DNA of 64,000 nucleotides from Leishmania martiniquensis. Taxonomy: Eukaryota; Euglenozoa; Kinetoplastea; Trypanosomatida; Trypanosomatidae. The stretch covers positions 69,501-133,500 of the forward strand of contig NC_090159.1 in assembly GCF_017916325.1 (NCBI RefSeq), in the 5' to 3' direction. Made by a program: the position numbers and the translations under genes. Positions 52,204 to 62,483 of the stretch are shown here, in pieces. Position 1 is the stretch's first letter. The number at the start of each line of letters is the position of its first letter. The notes under the pieces were generated by a model, which worked only from the letters and a program-made list of their open reading frames with translations, ran no database searches and was not told where the DNA came from.

Positions 52204-53625
52204 ATGATAGTGCACGATCTCGGGTTCCATTGCCTTCGCGAGATGCTCAGCTTCAATAGCATAGTATTAGCCACTCTTGCTCTGCAGAGTGCCGCTTACC
52301 TAGTGTTGCTGGCGTACACCCAGCAGGTGCACGTCGTCTCTCAGGAAAAGACGGCGAACCGGTCAACTGCGCGAACACGGAGCTTTGTCGGCTCCCACTT
52401 CATTGCAGTGGGAGAGCTTTTCAAGCTTTGCATTTCACTCGTGTGGTTCACGTTTGACGTGATATGTGAGATTCGAAATGAGGCGGAGGGCCCCTGCCAT
52501 TCCTATACCGACAGCGAGCAGGCGATCGAGGTACCCGTCAAGCCATCCGACACGCACACCACCCCCTGCATTATCGAGGAAATCCCCGCGCCGTCGCCCC
52601 TGGAGTGCGCCTCACCGTTGAAAGGCTCTTATGCCGTCCACCTCAGCCATTTCTACATGCGTCACTTCCCTATAAAGCTGTTCAACGATAAGAATGCCGG
52701 CGTGTGGATCACTGAGAGGGCTGTGACACACGTTGTGCCACTGCGAACTCTCGTTGCTCGAAAGGGGTTCACGGCGCTGTTTCTGTGTCGCATGCGCCAC
52801 GCCGTTGGGCTCGACCACAAGTACAAAGAGACGTTGCTCATGATTGTGCCCGCGATCATCTACGCTATTCAGGGGCTGCTGCTCATCTATGCCCTCAAGC
52901 TGTTGGACCCGACGATGTTTCAGGTTCTGTACCAGGTGCGCATCCTGTTCCTGGCAGTCATGATGCGGCTCGTGCTTGATTTTCGTCTCCCGCCCATCCG
53001 GTGGTTCGCGCTGGTGATGCTGATGTTTGGCATCACGCTGGCGCAGATGGGCGCGCAGAGCACGCGAGCGGAGACGACGATCAGTAAGGCAGACGAGGCC
53101 GCACGAGCCGAGATGGAGAACGCCGCGGCGACGGAGAAGACCTCTGGCTCGTGGTCGATGGAGGGGACGCTGGCTGCGCTGACCGGCGGCTTCTTGAGTG
53201 CGCTGTCCGGTGTGTTCATGGAGTTCGTGGTGAAGAGGCGTGGCAGCCACTTCCACTTGTCGGCGCGCAATGTCCATCTTGCCTTCTTCTCCATCGTGTA
53301 CTTCTTCATTGTGTTCGTGTATCAGATCTGTCAGCCGGAGGAGGCAAGTGTGGTGAGTGGTCTCGACGAGTTCACGAGCACCTTCTTCGAGGGCTTCACC
53401 GGGTTGGTGTGGTTCCTGGTTATGCTGCAGGCGATTGGTGGAGTTCTCGTGGCACTGGTGGTGCGCTACTGCGACAACATCGTGAAGTCGTTCTCGACGG
53501 CCTTTGCGATTGTGCTGAGCGGCATTGCGTCTGTCTTTCTGTTTCGCACGCCGCTGAACGGGGCGTTCCTGCTGGGCTCCGTCCTCGTGATGCTGTCCAT
53601 CACGATGTACGTGGTGAAGAAATGA
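52204..53625 (+). CDS. Golgi nucleotide-sugar transporter 1 (UDP-galactose transporter-like)
   Basis: The product has 473 residues from the ATG at 52204; Met at 52243 is an alternative, starting just before the first helix. It belongs to the nucleotide-sugar transporter family that exchanges UDP-sugars for UMP across the Golgi membrane. Ten or so helices are expected. Family strings include FQVLYQVRILFLAVMMRLVL, GGFLSALSGVFMEFVVKRRG and VVRYCDNIVKSFSTAFAIVLS. A hydrophilic, poorly conserved loop of about 90 residues (roughly 85-170) separates the first helices from the rest. From residue 173 to four residues before the end it is identical to the next transporter. LPG5A of L. major is the likely relative, supplying UDP-galactose for lipophosphoglycan; substrate is inferred, not proven. 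Confidence 0.9.
   Translation: MIVHDLGFHCLREMLSFNSIVLATLALQSAAYLVLLAYTQQVHVVSQEKTANRSTARTRSFVGSHFIAVGELFKLCISLVWFTFDVICEIRNEAEGPCHSYTDSEQAIEVPVKPSDTHTTPCIIEEIPAPSPLECASPLKGSYAVHLSHFYMRHFPIKLFNDKNAGVWITERAVTHVVPLRTLVARKGFTALFLCRMRHAVGLDHKYKETLLMIVPAIIYAIQGLLLIYALKLLDPTMFQVLYQVRILFLAVMMRLVLDFRLPPIRWFALVMLMFGITLAQMGAQSTRAETTISKADEAARAEMENAAATEKTSGSWSMEGTLAALTGGFLSALSGVFMEFVVKRRGSHFHLSARNVHLAFFSIVYFFIVFVYQICQPEEASVVSGLDEFTSTFFEGFTGLVWFLVMLQAIGGVLVALVVRYCDNIVKSFSTAFAIVLSGIASVFLFRTPLNGAFLLGSVLVMLSITMYVVKK
52721..53611 (+). repeat. 891-bp identical coding block, copy 1
   Basis: This appears base-for-base identical to 56544-57434, with no indels. The preceding codon and everything upstream differ, and divergence resumes in the last four codons. 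All six-frame translations of the block coincide between copies, which supports nucleotide rather than only protein identity. Confidence 0.9.
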
Positions 53626-54709
53626 AAGCTGTGCAGGAGGCTTACGTCCATGCCGTGTTTGTGCGTGTGGGTGTGTCGGATCGAAGGCATGCTGCTCCGT
53701 CGCTTCTTCAAATGAGGAGGACCTTCGATGTGGGTGAATCTGGTAGAAGCACCAATCAGTGGGGGGGACGGGGGCGCTGTGGCCTGCTTGCGTTGGTGTG
53801 TATATGTGTGTGAGGGGGGGTTGCAGTCAGACACTCTCTGGACGTGTTCGAGAGTTGGCGAATGAACCGACAGAGTGGGCAGCGCTCGGGTCACGCGTTA
53901 CCCTCCGTCTTCAGCCTCTCCTTTACACGCCCTCTTATCTTCTCGGCTCACATTTTCTGCGTGCCTTTTTTGAACCTCTTTTCTTTGGTGTGTCACCTCA
54001 ACAATGCCCGTGAATACCGCGACGGTGGGAGGGGGTAAGCCGCACGTACTGTCGATGGTTGTGGCCCGACTCCCCGCCCCTCTCCTCTCCATTTGCTCAT
54101 CGGCTCTCCGACCATCGTGGGGCCTCCTCGCGTCAGCCCTCGGTGACCATTTCGATCGGCTTCCTCTGCCTCCCCTCCCCTTCCCCATCGTGTCCCTCTG
54201 CTCAACTCCTGTAATGAATGCTGTTGTCCTACGCGGCTGCTTCTCCTTTGCCCGCTCGTTTCTCATGGCGGTTTGTTTTGCTCTCGCTGACTATGCACCC
54301 GTTCCGTTTTTGTGTGCGGGAGGAAGGCGAAGGGGGAGGGGGCTGTACTTGACTACATTGGTGGCGCCCCCCCTCTTCCTCCTCCTCCTATGTCTTGCAT
54401 GCGTATCAGCTTTTTCATGGAGAGAGGCAGCCGAGCCTGCGCTCACATAGCTGCACGAGTCCTCCCGTGCTGCTGCGTGCGAACTTCTTCGTTTCGCTCG
54501 GGAGGTATGAACGCCGGCGGAATGCGGCCGTTAGTGGTGAGGAGAGTGCGTGTCGCGTGTGCTTCAAAACTCACTCCCTCTTTCTCACTGCAAGTGTGCA
54601 GATGTGCGTGGCTCTGAGATGGACTTCGCGCTCTGATGAGAAGACGTCATCGCTTCATCCCCTCCTCAGCTGCGGTAAATGTTTCAATTCTTTTGTGAGC
54701 ATTGTGTCC

Positions 54710-55017
54710 TTCGCCTGCCTCTAATAGTGGCGTTCGCCTCGGTGCGTGGCATCGTGAGGAGGGGTGCACCCCGAGTCCCCACGCTCTCTTCTGCGCGGAC
54801 GCCACGCAGCCCGCCTGCCGGCCCTCCGGTACGATTCGCAGACCCTTTGCTATGGGTGGGCAGCGCTGGGCGGATGCTGTGTGCCACAGAGACGTGCGGC
54901 GGTGAGCGGGTGTGCATACGCGCACGCCGCGACTCGTGTCGACGAATGGACGCACTTGGCTCGTGCGCCGGCTGCTTCCGTTGCAGCTGCTATGCCGAAG
55001 CGGTGCTAAGCGGTGCC
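54710..55017 (+). repeat. 308-bp direct repeat, copy 2
   Basis: Apparently identical to 46864-47171. The left flank lacks the 18-bp hairpin found beside copy 1. It lies between the two transporter genes. Confidence 0.85.
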
Positions 55018-55503
55018 TGTCCTTCTTGAGAAATCTTTGATTTGGGTACGCCATCTGCGTCAAACGCATTACAGAGAGTGCGTCTGCGCTGCATTCGACC
55101 CACTGGGGGGGGGGGCGGGGAAAGAAAGAGAAACACTGCGGTGTTGGCATGGTGTCCATCCGAGAGGGCGCTGAGTTTCAGGCGGGGGCCTTTCCAGTCA
55201 CCACGGACGAGCCCGCATCGTTAGCGGTCGAGGGGTGCGTCGATGGCCCCACTGGACGAATGCCCATCACGTTCAGCTGCTTTTTAAAGTGAGCGGCCCG
55301 GCGGCGAGGGCGAAATTCTTCATCCTCTGTCAGTGTGTCTCCCCCTCCTTCCCCCCAGTCCTTGTCGCCTGTGCATGCAAGTCGTCTCGTGCCAACGCCT
55401 CCTGCACGGAAAAGGGCGACCTATCGGGCGCGGACTACTCTACTCAATCGCCTCAGTCGCTTCCACTTGAAATGAACAAGCGTCAACGGCACTTCCAGCA
55501 AGG

Positions 55504-55588
55504 TGCGGGGCTCGCCCTGGGCCACCCGCATGCACTCGCAACGTAGAAGCGGTGGCTGGAGTAAACTGCTGTTCTGCGCGAACATTTT
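55504..55588 (+). mobile_element. Repeat D, 3' fragment
   Basis: About 85 bases match the 3' part of repeat D (32206-32286), beginning with TGCGGGGCTCGCCCTGGGC, with several mismatches. It is a short, decayed remnant. Confidence 0.55.
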
Positions 55589-55971
55589 TTGATAATACGC
55601 ATGAGTGATGGAGCGGGCGTGTCAGAGAGCGAACAGAGATTCTGTGCCGTTGACGAAAGCGAAGCGGTGTTCGCTGTCGCTTCATGGGTGCATTGAGCCT
55701 CAGAGATGTCGACCGTGCCCAGCAGGCCCCTCCCCCTCCTCTGACTCGGTGGTGGACGGACCCCCACGAGAGCCGCTTCATTTTTTTTGTGGCGAACCCG
55801 TGGGCAAAGGCGATGGTGTCGTGGTTGCGCCAGAGGGCGGAAGGGGCCTCCAGGGACATCGCTGTGCAACGTCTCCTCTTCCTGTCTTGAACAGATGGTT
55901 AGCAGCGATGGGCGCGCACGCCGATTCCTGACAAACGGTGATGATGTGAGCCCGCGATGTCATCCGTCACT

Positions 55972-56032
55972 GGTCTCTCTTTCTCTGCGCTCCTTCTCTT
56001 TTCATGTGTGCACTGATACACGTCTGCGGAAG
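55972..56032 (+). promoter_or_regulatory. Putative polypyrimidine tract and trans-splice acceptor (transporter 2)
   Basis: A T/C-rich tract (55972-56010) is followed by AG at 56031-56032, about 78 nt before the ATG at 56111. Confidence 0.45.
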
Positions 56033-56110
56033 CACTGCGCCTCTCTTCCGTGTGCTTTCACAAGGCATCACCACGACGGCAGTATCGACACTTTTCACTG
56101 TGCTTCAGTC

Positions 56111-57448
56111 ATGTGGGTGCGGCGCTATGTGCTCAGCTTCAATACCCTCGCGTTGGTACTGCTCGCCGTGCAAAATGCCGGGTACCTGGTGCTGATAGGC
56201 TACACTCAGCAGTCCGAGCACTCCCCGCTCGCGGTGGGGGGCGCAGAGCCAGAGGAGGAAGAGGTGCATACCCCCACCTTCAACGCGTTACATTTTCTGG
56301 CCACAACAGAACTCGCGAAGCTATTATTATCTCTGCTATGGTGCGTTGTCGACGAAGTGCGAGCAATGCAGCAGGAGAATCTGACCGTTGAGGCTGCCAG
56401 CACCCCAATGTCCGCTTTACTGGTAGAGGAGGCAGAGCCGAACACGATCACAGCATTCGCGGAGGCGCCCAAGGGCTTTTCAGATGAGGTGTGTCGTGCT
56501 TCCCACACACTCAGCGACGTCGCGGAGGAAATCGACATCGAGCCTGTGACACACGTTGTGCCACTGCGAACTCTCGTTGCTCGAAAGGGGTTCACGGCGC
56601 TGTTTCTGTGTCGCATGCGCCACGCCGTTGGGCTCGACCACAAGTACAAAGAGACGTTGCTCATGATTGTGCCCGCGATCATCTACGCTATTCAGGGGCT
56701 GCTGCTCATCTATGCCCTCAAGCTGTTGGACCCGACGATGTTTCAGGTTCTGTACCAGGTGCGCATCCTGTTCCTGGCAGTCATGATGCGGCTCGTGCTT
56801 GATTTTCGTCTCCCGCCCATCCGGTGGTTCGCGCTGGTGATGCTGATGTTTGGCATCACGCTGGCGCAGATGGGCGCGCAGAGCACGCGAGCGGAGACGA
56901 CGATCAGTAAGGCAGACGAGGCCGCACGAGCCGAGATGGAGAACGCCGCGGCGACGGAGAAGACCTCTGGCTCGTGGTCGATGGAGGGGACGCTGGCTGC
57001 GCTGACCGGCGGCTTCTTGAGTGCGCTGTCCGGTGTGTTCATGGAGTTCGTGGTGAAGAGGCGTGGCAGCCACTTCCACTTGTCGGCGCGCAATGTCCAT
57101 CTTGCCTTCTTCTCCATCGTGTACTTCTTCATTGTGTTCGTGTATCAGATCTGTCAGCCGGAGGAGGCAAGTGTGGTGAGTGGTCTCGACGAGTTCACGA
57201 GCACCTTCTTCGAGGGCTTCACCGGGTTGGTGTGGTTCCTGGTTATGCTGCAGGCGATTGGTGGAGTTCTCGTGGCACTGGTGGTGCGCTACTGCGACAA
57301 CATCGTGAAGTCGTTCTCGACGGCCTTTGCGATTGTGCTGAGCGGCATTGCGTCTGTCTTTCTGTTTCGCACGCCGCTGAACGGGGCGTTCCTGCTGGGC
57401 TCCGTCCTCGTGATGCTGTCCATCACGATGTACGCAGCAAAAAGGTGA
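56111..57448 (+). CDS. Golgi nucleotide-sugar transporter 2 (UDP-galactose transporter-like)
   Basis: The product has 445 residues from the ATG at 56111; the frame is open further upstream but lacks a supported start. Its first helix (VLSFNTLALVLLAVQNAGYLVL, written here in two parts: VLSFNTLALVL and LAVQNAGYLVL) corresponds to that of transporter 1 but differs at many positions, and the second helix region also differs. From about residue 146 the two proteins are identical until the last four residues, here AAKR against VVKK. Function as for the neighbour: antiport of a nucleotide sugar into the Golgi lumen, with UDP-galactose the best guess. Because helices 1-2 and the first loop differ, the two may differ in sugar choice, partners or localisation. 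Confidence 0.9.
   Translation: MWVRRYVLSFNTLALVLLAVQNAGYLVLIGYTQQSEHSPLAVGGAEPEEEEVHTPTFNALHFLATTELAKLLLSLLWCVVDEVRAMQQENLTVEAASTPMSALLVEEAEPNTITAFAEAPKGFSDEVCRASHTLSDVAEEIDIEPVTHVVPLRTLVARKGFTALFLCRMRHAVGLDHKYKETLLMIVPAIIYAIQGLLLIYALKLLDPTMFQVLYQVRILFLAVMMRLVLDFRLPPIRWFALVMLMFGITLAQMGAQSTRAETTISKADEAARAEMENAAATEKTSGSWSMEGTLAALTGGFLSALSGVFMEFVVKRRGSHFHLSARNVHLAFFSIVYFFIVFVYQICQPEEASVVSGLDEFTSTFFEGFTGLVWFLVMLQAIGGVLVALVVRYCDNIVKSFSTAFAIVLSGIASVFLFRTPLNGAFLLGSVLVMLSITMYAAKR
56544..57434 (+). repeat. 891-bp identical coding block, copy 2
   Basis: The partner of 52721-53611, 3823 bp downstream in direct orientation. Confidence 0.9.
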
Positions 57449-57592
57449 GGGCGCTTTGACCTCAAGCCGTGGGTGCGATAGCGGATGTCGTCATTGTGAC
57501 CGGTGACCTGCTGAGTTTTTTTGGCGTGTGTGTGTGTGGGCAACGTTTTTTATGCGCGCAGTTAGTTCTCTGGGCAGGGCTGTCTGGAGTCG

Positions 57593-58086
57593 GAGGGCGA
57601 CACACCTTAGCGCGTCTGGGTGTCTCGGGGGCGCCATACGTCAGGGAAGAAAAGGCAAGCAGCCCCCTCAAACTTCCCGCGCCTGCCCCTGCCCAACGAC
57701 GAGCCACTGCTCATGGTGACAGAGTCGGCTCACCGTAGCGCAGCGACGTCGGAGCGACGCGGCGCCACTCACGTCGGCGGCCAGGTCCTGCACGACGCTG
57801 CGTCGCGTCGGCCTGCCACAGCGGTCGCGTTTGTATGATCCACTGGACGTGCAAAGCGGCCGCATGAATCCAGCGCATAGCCCCCAGCCCTCGCCGCCTG
57901 CTGGCGAGGCACCCTGAGCGGCTCCGCGAGATGCGCCACAGGGTGCACTGACCCAAGCGAATGCGGCTGCGAGGCGACCTGCGCAGCGGGTGGTGGGTAG
58001 GGTGTGAGGCCGAGGCCGTGCTCCTAGAACTGAGCCCGCACGTTGCTGTCACCGGTGCCTACCGCCGCTTCGCGCCACGCGAGAGG
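57593..58086 (+). mobile_element. Retroposon-like repeat, copy C (3'-truncated)
   Basis: A 494-bp match to copy A (28321-28814) with no length change and very few substitutions, in the same orientation. It starts 12 bp inside copy A and lacks the last 80 bp and the A-rich tail. Confidence 0.8.
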
Positions 58087-59210
58087 GATCAATGATGTCG
58101 GGGGTGGAACTCGTGAGCGATCTGAACGCGTGTTCGTGCTTAGGGAACAAATACTGTGTGGGGAGGGGAAGCAGCGTCCATTGGCACTCGGTATCCTGCA
58201 GGGCTCACTCGTGCGCGTCCTTAACGGAGGTGGTGCGTGAGGCTTCAGTGGCGGAATGTACTCAATACACATAGCAGGGAAGGAGATGGAGCCCCTAAAG
58301 GGACGCAGAGCCGGGCCATTCACGCACGCACACACTGAGCTGAATGGCTCTGTGGTGCTGGCGGTAGAGCGATGGAACGCCCTCGCGTATCAGCACGACA
58401 CATACATCATACACTCACCAAAAGCAATCGCTTTAGCCGCGCTCCTTCCGGTGTGTGTGTGTATGTGCGCATGCGCGTTCGTCGTCGGTTTTAGCTGTAG
58501 ATGACGTAGTCGAACGCAGGCCGCTGCCCTGTATATGTGTGCATGCCTGTATCCTTCGGTGGGGCGAGCTCACCTATTAGCAGCTTTTCACACCCCCGAC
58601 CCCAATGCACACACAGCCGCACAAATCGATATCCCAAAGCAAAGCCTCTGGACTTCGCGGAGAGCACTGCCGGACGCAGCAGTTTGCCCGGAAGAGCGCA
58701 GCGTGGCAGCATGAAAGTGCGACACGAAATGCGTTAGCAGGTCCCGAAGAAGTATTGGGCGAAAGCCCCTCGATGAAGCGATCGCGTCTCACGTGAAGGA
58801 GTGTGGCAACGTCCAGCTGAGGATGAGGCTGATATTTGTGTGCCAGTGGCGTTGGGGTAGGGGGCGAAGCGGCGCCTCTGGATTGCAGAGGAAGAGGACC
58901 GCAGCTTTGTTGCTTGATGCGCGCACACGCACACGTATCCTTCTATACACGTAAACCGCTTAGGGGCAGACTATTGATGGCTATCGAGGCAGTCAAGCCC
59001 TGTCGCCCTCCAAAACACGTTACTGCCCCCTCCCCTCCCCCCGACTTTCCTCTTCTCCTTTCTCCCCCTTTTCCCCTGCCTCTCTTCTCCCTTTCTCGGC
59101 GAAGGCAAAAAAAACACGTGAGCCGGCGAAGCGGCGGGCACGTGCAAAAAGGGTCCGACACTTATATCGCTTGTACCTCTCCCCTCTCGCTGCTTCTCTC
59201 TGTCTGTTTC

Positions 59211-59267
59211 TCTCTGTCTGTGTGTGTATCTGCGTTGGTGTGTGTGTATGTGTATGTGTGTGTGTGC
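59211..59267. repeat. TG microsatellite
   Basis: An interrupted TG/TATG run that follows a TCTCTG-rich stretch. Confidence 0.8.
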
Positions 59268-60420
59268 TTATTCGTCTCTATTGGTATGTTCACAAATCGG
59301 TTTCTCAGTTTCTTAGTGCGCTTCTTTTCGCCACTCTCCCTCTCACACAGACACGCCAAAGGAAAACCGCTCACCCGCCGATTGACTCGAGTGCGCTTGT
59401 CGCACCAGCAAGCAGCCGCAGAACAATAACGTGCGTTGCTCATTACGGCCCTTTCGTCCTGTACCGTTGTGCTTCACGAGCTTTGCCACCGTCACCGTGG
59501 CATTTCGTTTTTTTCTTTTTTTGCTCGCGCGGTGTAAATTACGTTTCATTCGATGTTTTTACCTTTGTGGCTTTTTTACTGCTCCCCCCCAGCTGTCAGA
59601 GGACAACTGCATCGACGAATCACCTGGCCCAGAGGAGGAGGAGGAGGGGGGCCTGAGGGGACTGTTTTCACTGCCTACACGAACAGACTACGCGGCGAAG
59701 GACCCGCCACTAAGTTATAGGCACACTCGCGGGCGGGGGCGAGCATGTCTCCGGCACCCGTCCCGCGAGCAGCCTAATGTCTGCTGTGTTCTGTCCTATA
59801 AAAAGATAGTGAAACGCTTTGCCGACCAGAGTTCCCCCCCTCCCCCCTGGCGATGCCTGCTCAACGCGCCGTGAGGGGGACGAGAAGGGCACTGGTTCCG
59901 GTCCGAAGTCTGCTGACAGGATAAAGTGAGGCCCGCGAGCGCAGCGAAGCCGCGGCGAGATTTGCTCCCCAAATGTGGAGGAGCGCTGTTCGAGCGCATG
60001 CGACGAGCAGGAGCGCCAGCCACTCACCTCACGTTCTTCTCCTCCCCTCCCGCTTTTCTCGTCTCTCACACAACGCAGTCGCACGTGGCTCATTGTTTCT
60101 CCCACGTCCACCCTGCCAAACGGATGCATTGGCTCGGCAGATAGCCTCGACCCTCTCGTGCCTGGGGGAGTGTTCCCGCTCCCTTTCCGCCCACCCCCGA
60201 TCTCCATCGGGGCACCTCCCTCGCACTCCCTTCTCTGAAATGAAGTGCAGCCCCCCTCCCGCCAAATAGCGGAAGATGTCCGCAATTTACCCTCATGGCG
60301 CGTCGGCCTGCCTCCTCTCCCCCTTTTTCCCTAGTCGGCAAGAGGTCCTCACATGAGAGGGGGAGGGCGCATGCGGGAACGAGTACGCATGCAATGAGTG
60401 GGCGGAACGAGAAGCATGTG

Positions 60421-60467
60421 CATATATATATACACACATATATACATATACATACATATACATATCA
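60421..60467. repeat. TA/CA compound microsatellite
   Basis: About 47 bases made of alternating TA with CA interruptions. Confidence 0.85.
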
Positions 60468-61035
60468 GCCTTTGCGCTTTTTTGCCTCCGCTCGGCCGTA
60501 GTATGTTGCGATGAAGGCTCTAAAAGCGTTTTCCCTCCCCTTTCCTCAATACGCCGATGGTTATTCTCTCTGTGTCTCATGCGCCGTGCTCAGCTTGGAC
60601 ACAGCGCTCTCTTCGGCCGAGAGCACATGGCGGCAGGTGCAGCGTCAGGCACGCGCGCACATAAATACACACAGTGTCACAGCCGACTGCCATTAATGGT
60701 CAGTCCTCTTTCGACTTTCATTCTGTGAACTCTTCTTTTCCAATATCCTTTGTGGCCCGCTCGCTTGTTTTAACGGCTCGTCTTCAGTGAAGCGCGTCTG
60801 TGTTCCCACTCCACCCCCCTCCGCCTCTATCGTTTCTAACCCCCTACCTGGAGTGCTCTCATTGAGCTGCGTCTTGGTCCTTACGGCTCTCATGCTCGAC
60901 GCCTGTCCCTCGTTGAACTTCTCTACCACGTGTCTTCTGGTATGGCCGCCGTCTGCCACGCCTCGAGCCCGGCTTTTATTGTAATGCCTCGAAGGAAACT
61001 TGAGGTCCGCTGGTGCGCCTCTCATATGGACTCAC

Positions 61036-61079
61036 TCGTGCATGTGCCTTTCGCTCGCCTATCCTCTCTCGTCCATCAG
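61036..61079 (+). promoter_or_regulatory. Polypyrimidine tract and trans-splice acceptor (aspartate aminotransferase)
   Basis: A T/C-rich tract ends in CATCAG with the AG at 61078-61079. Splicing here removes every upstream in-frame ATG and leaves the ATG at 61188 as the first, which decides the start. Confidence 0.55.
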
Positions 61080-61120
61080 GTTCGCCGACGCACGGCAGCC
61101 ACAAACCTAAACAACGCATC

Positions 61121-61139
61121 ATATATATATATATATATA
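61121..61139. repeat. TA microsatellite in the 5' UTR
   Basis: Nine TA units lie between the predicted splice site and the start codon of the aminotransferase gene. Confidence 0.85.
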
Positions 61140-61187
61140 CACGCCTGCAGGCGAGAACGAACGCGCATCCAATACATACTGGCACGC

Positions 61188-62483
61188 ATGCTTCGCCACG
61201 TGCGCTCTTCCGCCTTTGTGGCCACCGGCACGAGTTTGGCGCCGGCCAGCTGCCGCCGTGCTGGCTCCACGAGCTTTTTTTCGGGGGTGCGGCGGGCGCC
61301 CCCGGATGCGATCATGGGCATTGCGGCAGACTTCGCCAAGGACATGTGCCCAAACAAGGTGAACCTCTGTGTGGGAGTGTACCGTGACGAGCAGAACAAG
61401 CCGTTTGTGCTGGAGTCGGTGCGGAGGGCCATGTCGCTCATTGTGGAACGCGACACGCAGATGGACTACGCACCCATCGCGGGCCTGCCGTCCTTTGTGA
61501 ACAGCGTGCAGCGACTATGCTTTGGAAAGCCGGCGGTGGACGTGCAAGGGGACCGCATTGCCTCAGTGCAGACACTTAGCGGCACCGGCGCCCTGCATCT
61601 AGGCGTGGAGCTGCTGCATTCCATCTCTGGCGGCTCTGGACCCGCGCCGCTGCACATTCCAAGTCCTTCCTACCCTAATCACCTGAACATTCTGCAGCAT
61701 CTGAACGTAAAGGCCTGCTACTACCCGTATTACAATCTACAGACGCACCGTCTGAACATCGATGCGATGCTCAACCATCTGCGCCAGCTGCCCGCCAACT
61801 CTGTCGTCCTGCTGCACGCCTGCGCGCACAACCCGACCGGGTGCGACCCGACGCCCGAAGAGTGGCAGCAGATTGTCGACGTCGTCCGCCGTGGTGACCT
61901 TGTTCCGTTCGTGGACATGGCCTATCAAGGCTTCGCGACGGGCGACATCGAACACGATGCCTACGTCCTGCGCGCGTTGAATCAGCAAGAGGTCCCCACC
62001 TATCTAGTGGCCCAGTCCTTGGCGAAGAGCTTCGGTCTCTATGGGCATCGCATAGGGGCCCTGCATGTCCGCTGCACGACGCAGAAGGAGAAAACAAACG
62101 TCTTGTCGCACCTGCAGTCGACGATCCGCGCGACGTATAGCAACCCGCCCATCTTCGGTGCTCGCATTGCGGACGAGATTCTGCGGACCCCGCAGCTGCG
62201 CGAGCTGTGGAAGTCGGAGCTGCGTCAGATGTCGAGCCGGCTGCAGGATGTGCGGCACCGCCTCGTGGCCCAGCTGCGTGCATGCGGCTCGACGCGCGAC
62301 TGGGAGTACCTCGAGAAAGGCGTGGGAATGATGTCGCTGACAGGGCTGACGGAGGAGCAGGTGATGGCGCTGCAGCAGAGGTACAGCGTCTACCTGACGC
62401 GCAACGGCCGCATCGCATTTTCGGGGCTGAGCTCCGAAAACGTCGCTTACGTCGCGCAGGCCATTCACGAGGTGTCCCGGTAA
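61188..62483 (+). CDS. Aspartate aminotransferase, mitochondrial-type
   Basis: The product has 431 residues from the ATG at 61188. It is a PLP enzyme converting aspartate and 2-oxoglutarate to oxaloacetate and glutamate. The first 40 residues are rich in Arg, Ser and Ala without acids, a likely mitochondrial presequence. Fold-type I, subfamily alpha motifs follow: APPDAIMGI at the mature start, VNLCVGVYRDE, the phosphate-binding SGTGALH, HNPTGCDP (Asn215), the cofactor-nitrogen Asp243 with Tyr246 in FVDMAYQG, and the Schiff-base lysine Lys280 in SLAKSFGLYGHRIG. The C-terminal RNGRIAFSGLSSENVAYVAQAI carries the substrate-carboxylate Arg region. Two small oddities: Cys219 replaces the usual Val in NPTG-V-DP, and His replaces Glu in GLYG-E-R. 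It works in the malate-aspartate shuttle and amino-acid catabolism, next to fumarase in metabolism. Confidence 0.93.
   Translation: MLRHVRSSAFVATGTSLAPASCRRAGSTSFFSGVRRAPPDAIMGIAADFAKDMCPNKVNLCVGVYRDEQNKPFVLESVRRAMSLIVERDTQMDYAPIAGLPSFVNSVQRLCFGKPAVDVQGDRIASVQTLSGTGALHLGVELLHSISGGSGPAPLHIPSPSYPNHLNILQHLNVKACYYPYYNLQTHRLNIDAMLNHLRQLPANSVVLLHACAHNPTGCDPTPEEWQQIVDVVRRGDLVPFVDMAYQGFATGDIEHDAYVLRALNQQEVPTYLVAQSLAKSFGLYGHRIGALHVRCTTQKEKTNVLSHLQSTIRATYSNPPIFGARIADEILRTPQLRELWKSELRQMSSRLQDVRHRLVAQLRACGSTRDWEYLEKGVGMMSLTGLTEEQVMALQQRYSVYLTRNGRIAFSGLSSENVAYVAQAIHEVSR

Larger units (their letters stand above)
53626..56110. other. 2.5-kb intergenic region between the two transporters
   Basis: No gene is supported. 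It carries copy 2 of the 308-bp block (54710-55017), a G-run near 55106, a fragment of repeat D (55504-55588) and a pyrimidine tract before 56032. It shows no similarity to the region upstream of transporter 1, so the transporter pair was not made by one recent whole-unit duplication. Confidence 0.65.
57449..61187. other. 3.7-kb intergenic region with repeat copy C and microsatellites
   Basis: No gene is supported. It contains repeat copy C (57593-58086), a TG microsatellite (59211-59267), a TA/CA microsatellite (60421-60467) and a TA run (61121-61139). Frames up to 200 codons on both strands overlap and have simple composition. Confidence 0.65.

Noticed and set aside
60930..61187. 86-codon upstream extension of the aminotransferase
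   Set aside because: It crosses a likely splice acceptor (61078-61079) and a TA microsatellite that would encode Tyr-Ile repeats; the ATG at 61188 gives a normal mitochondrial presequence.
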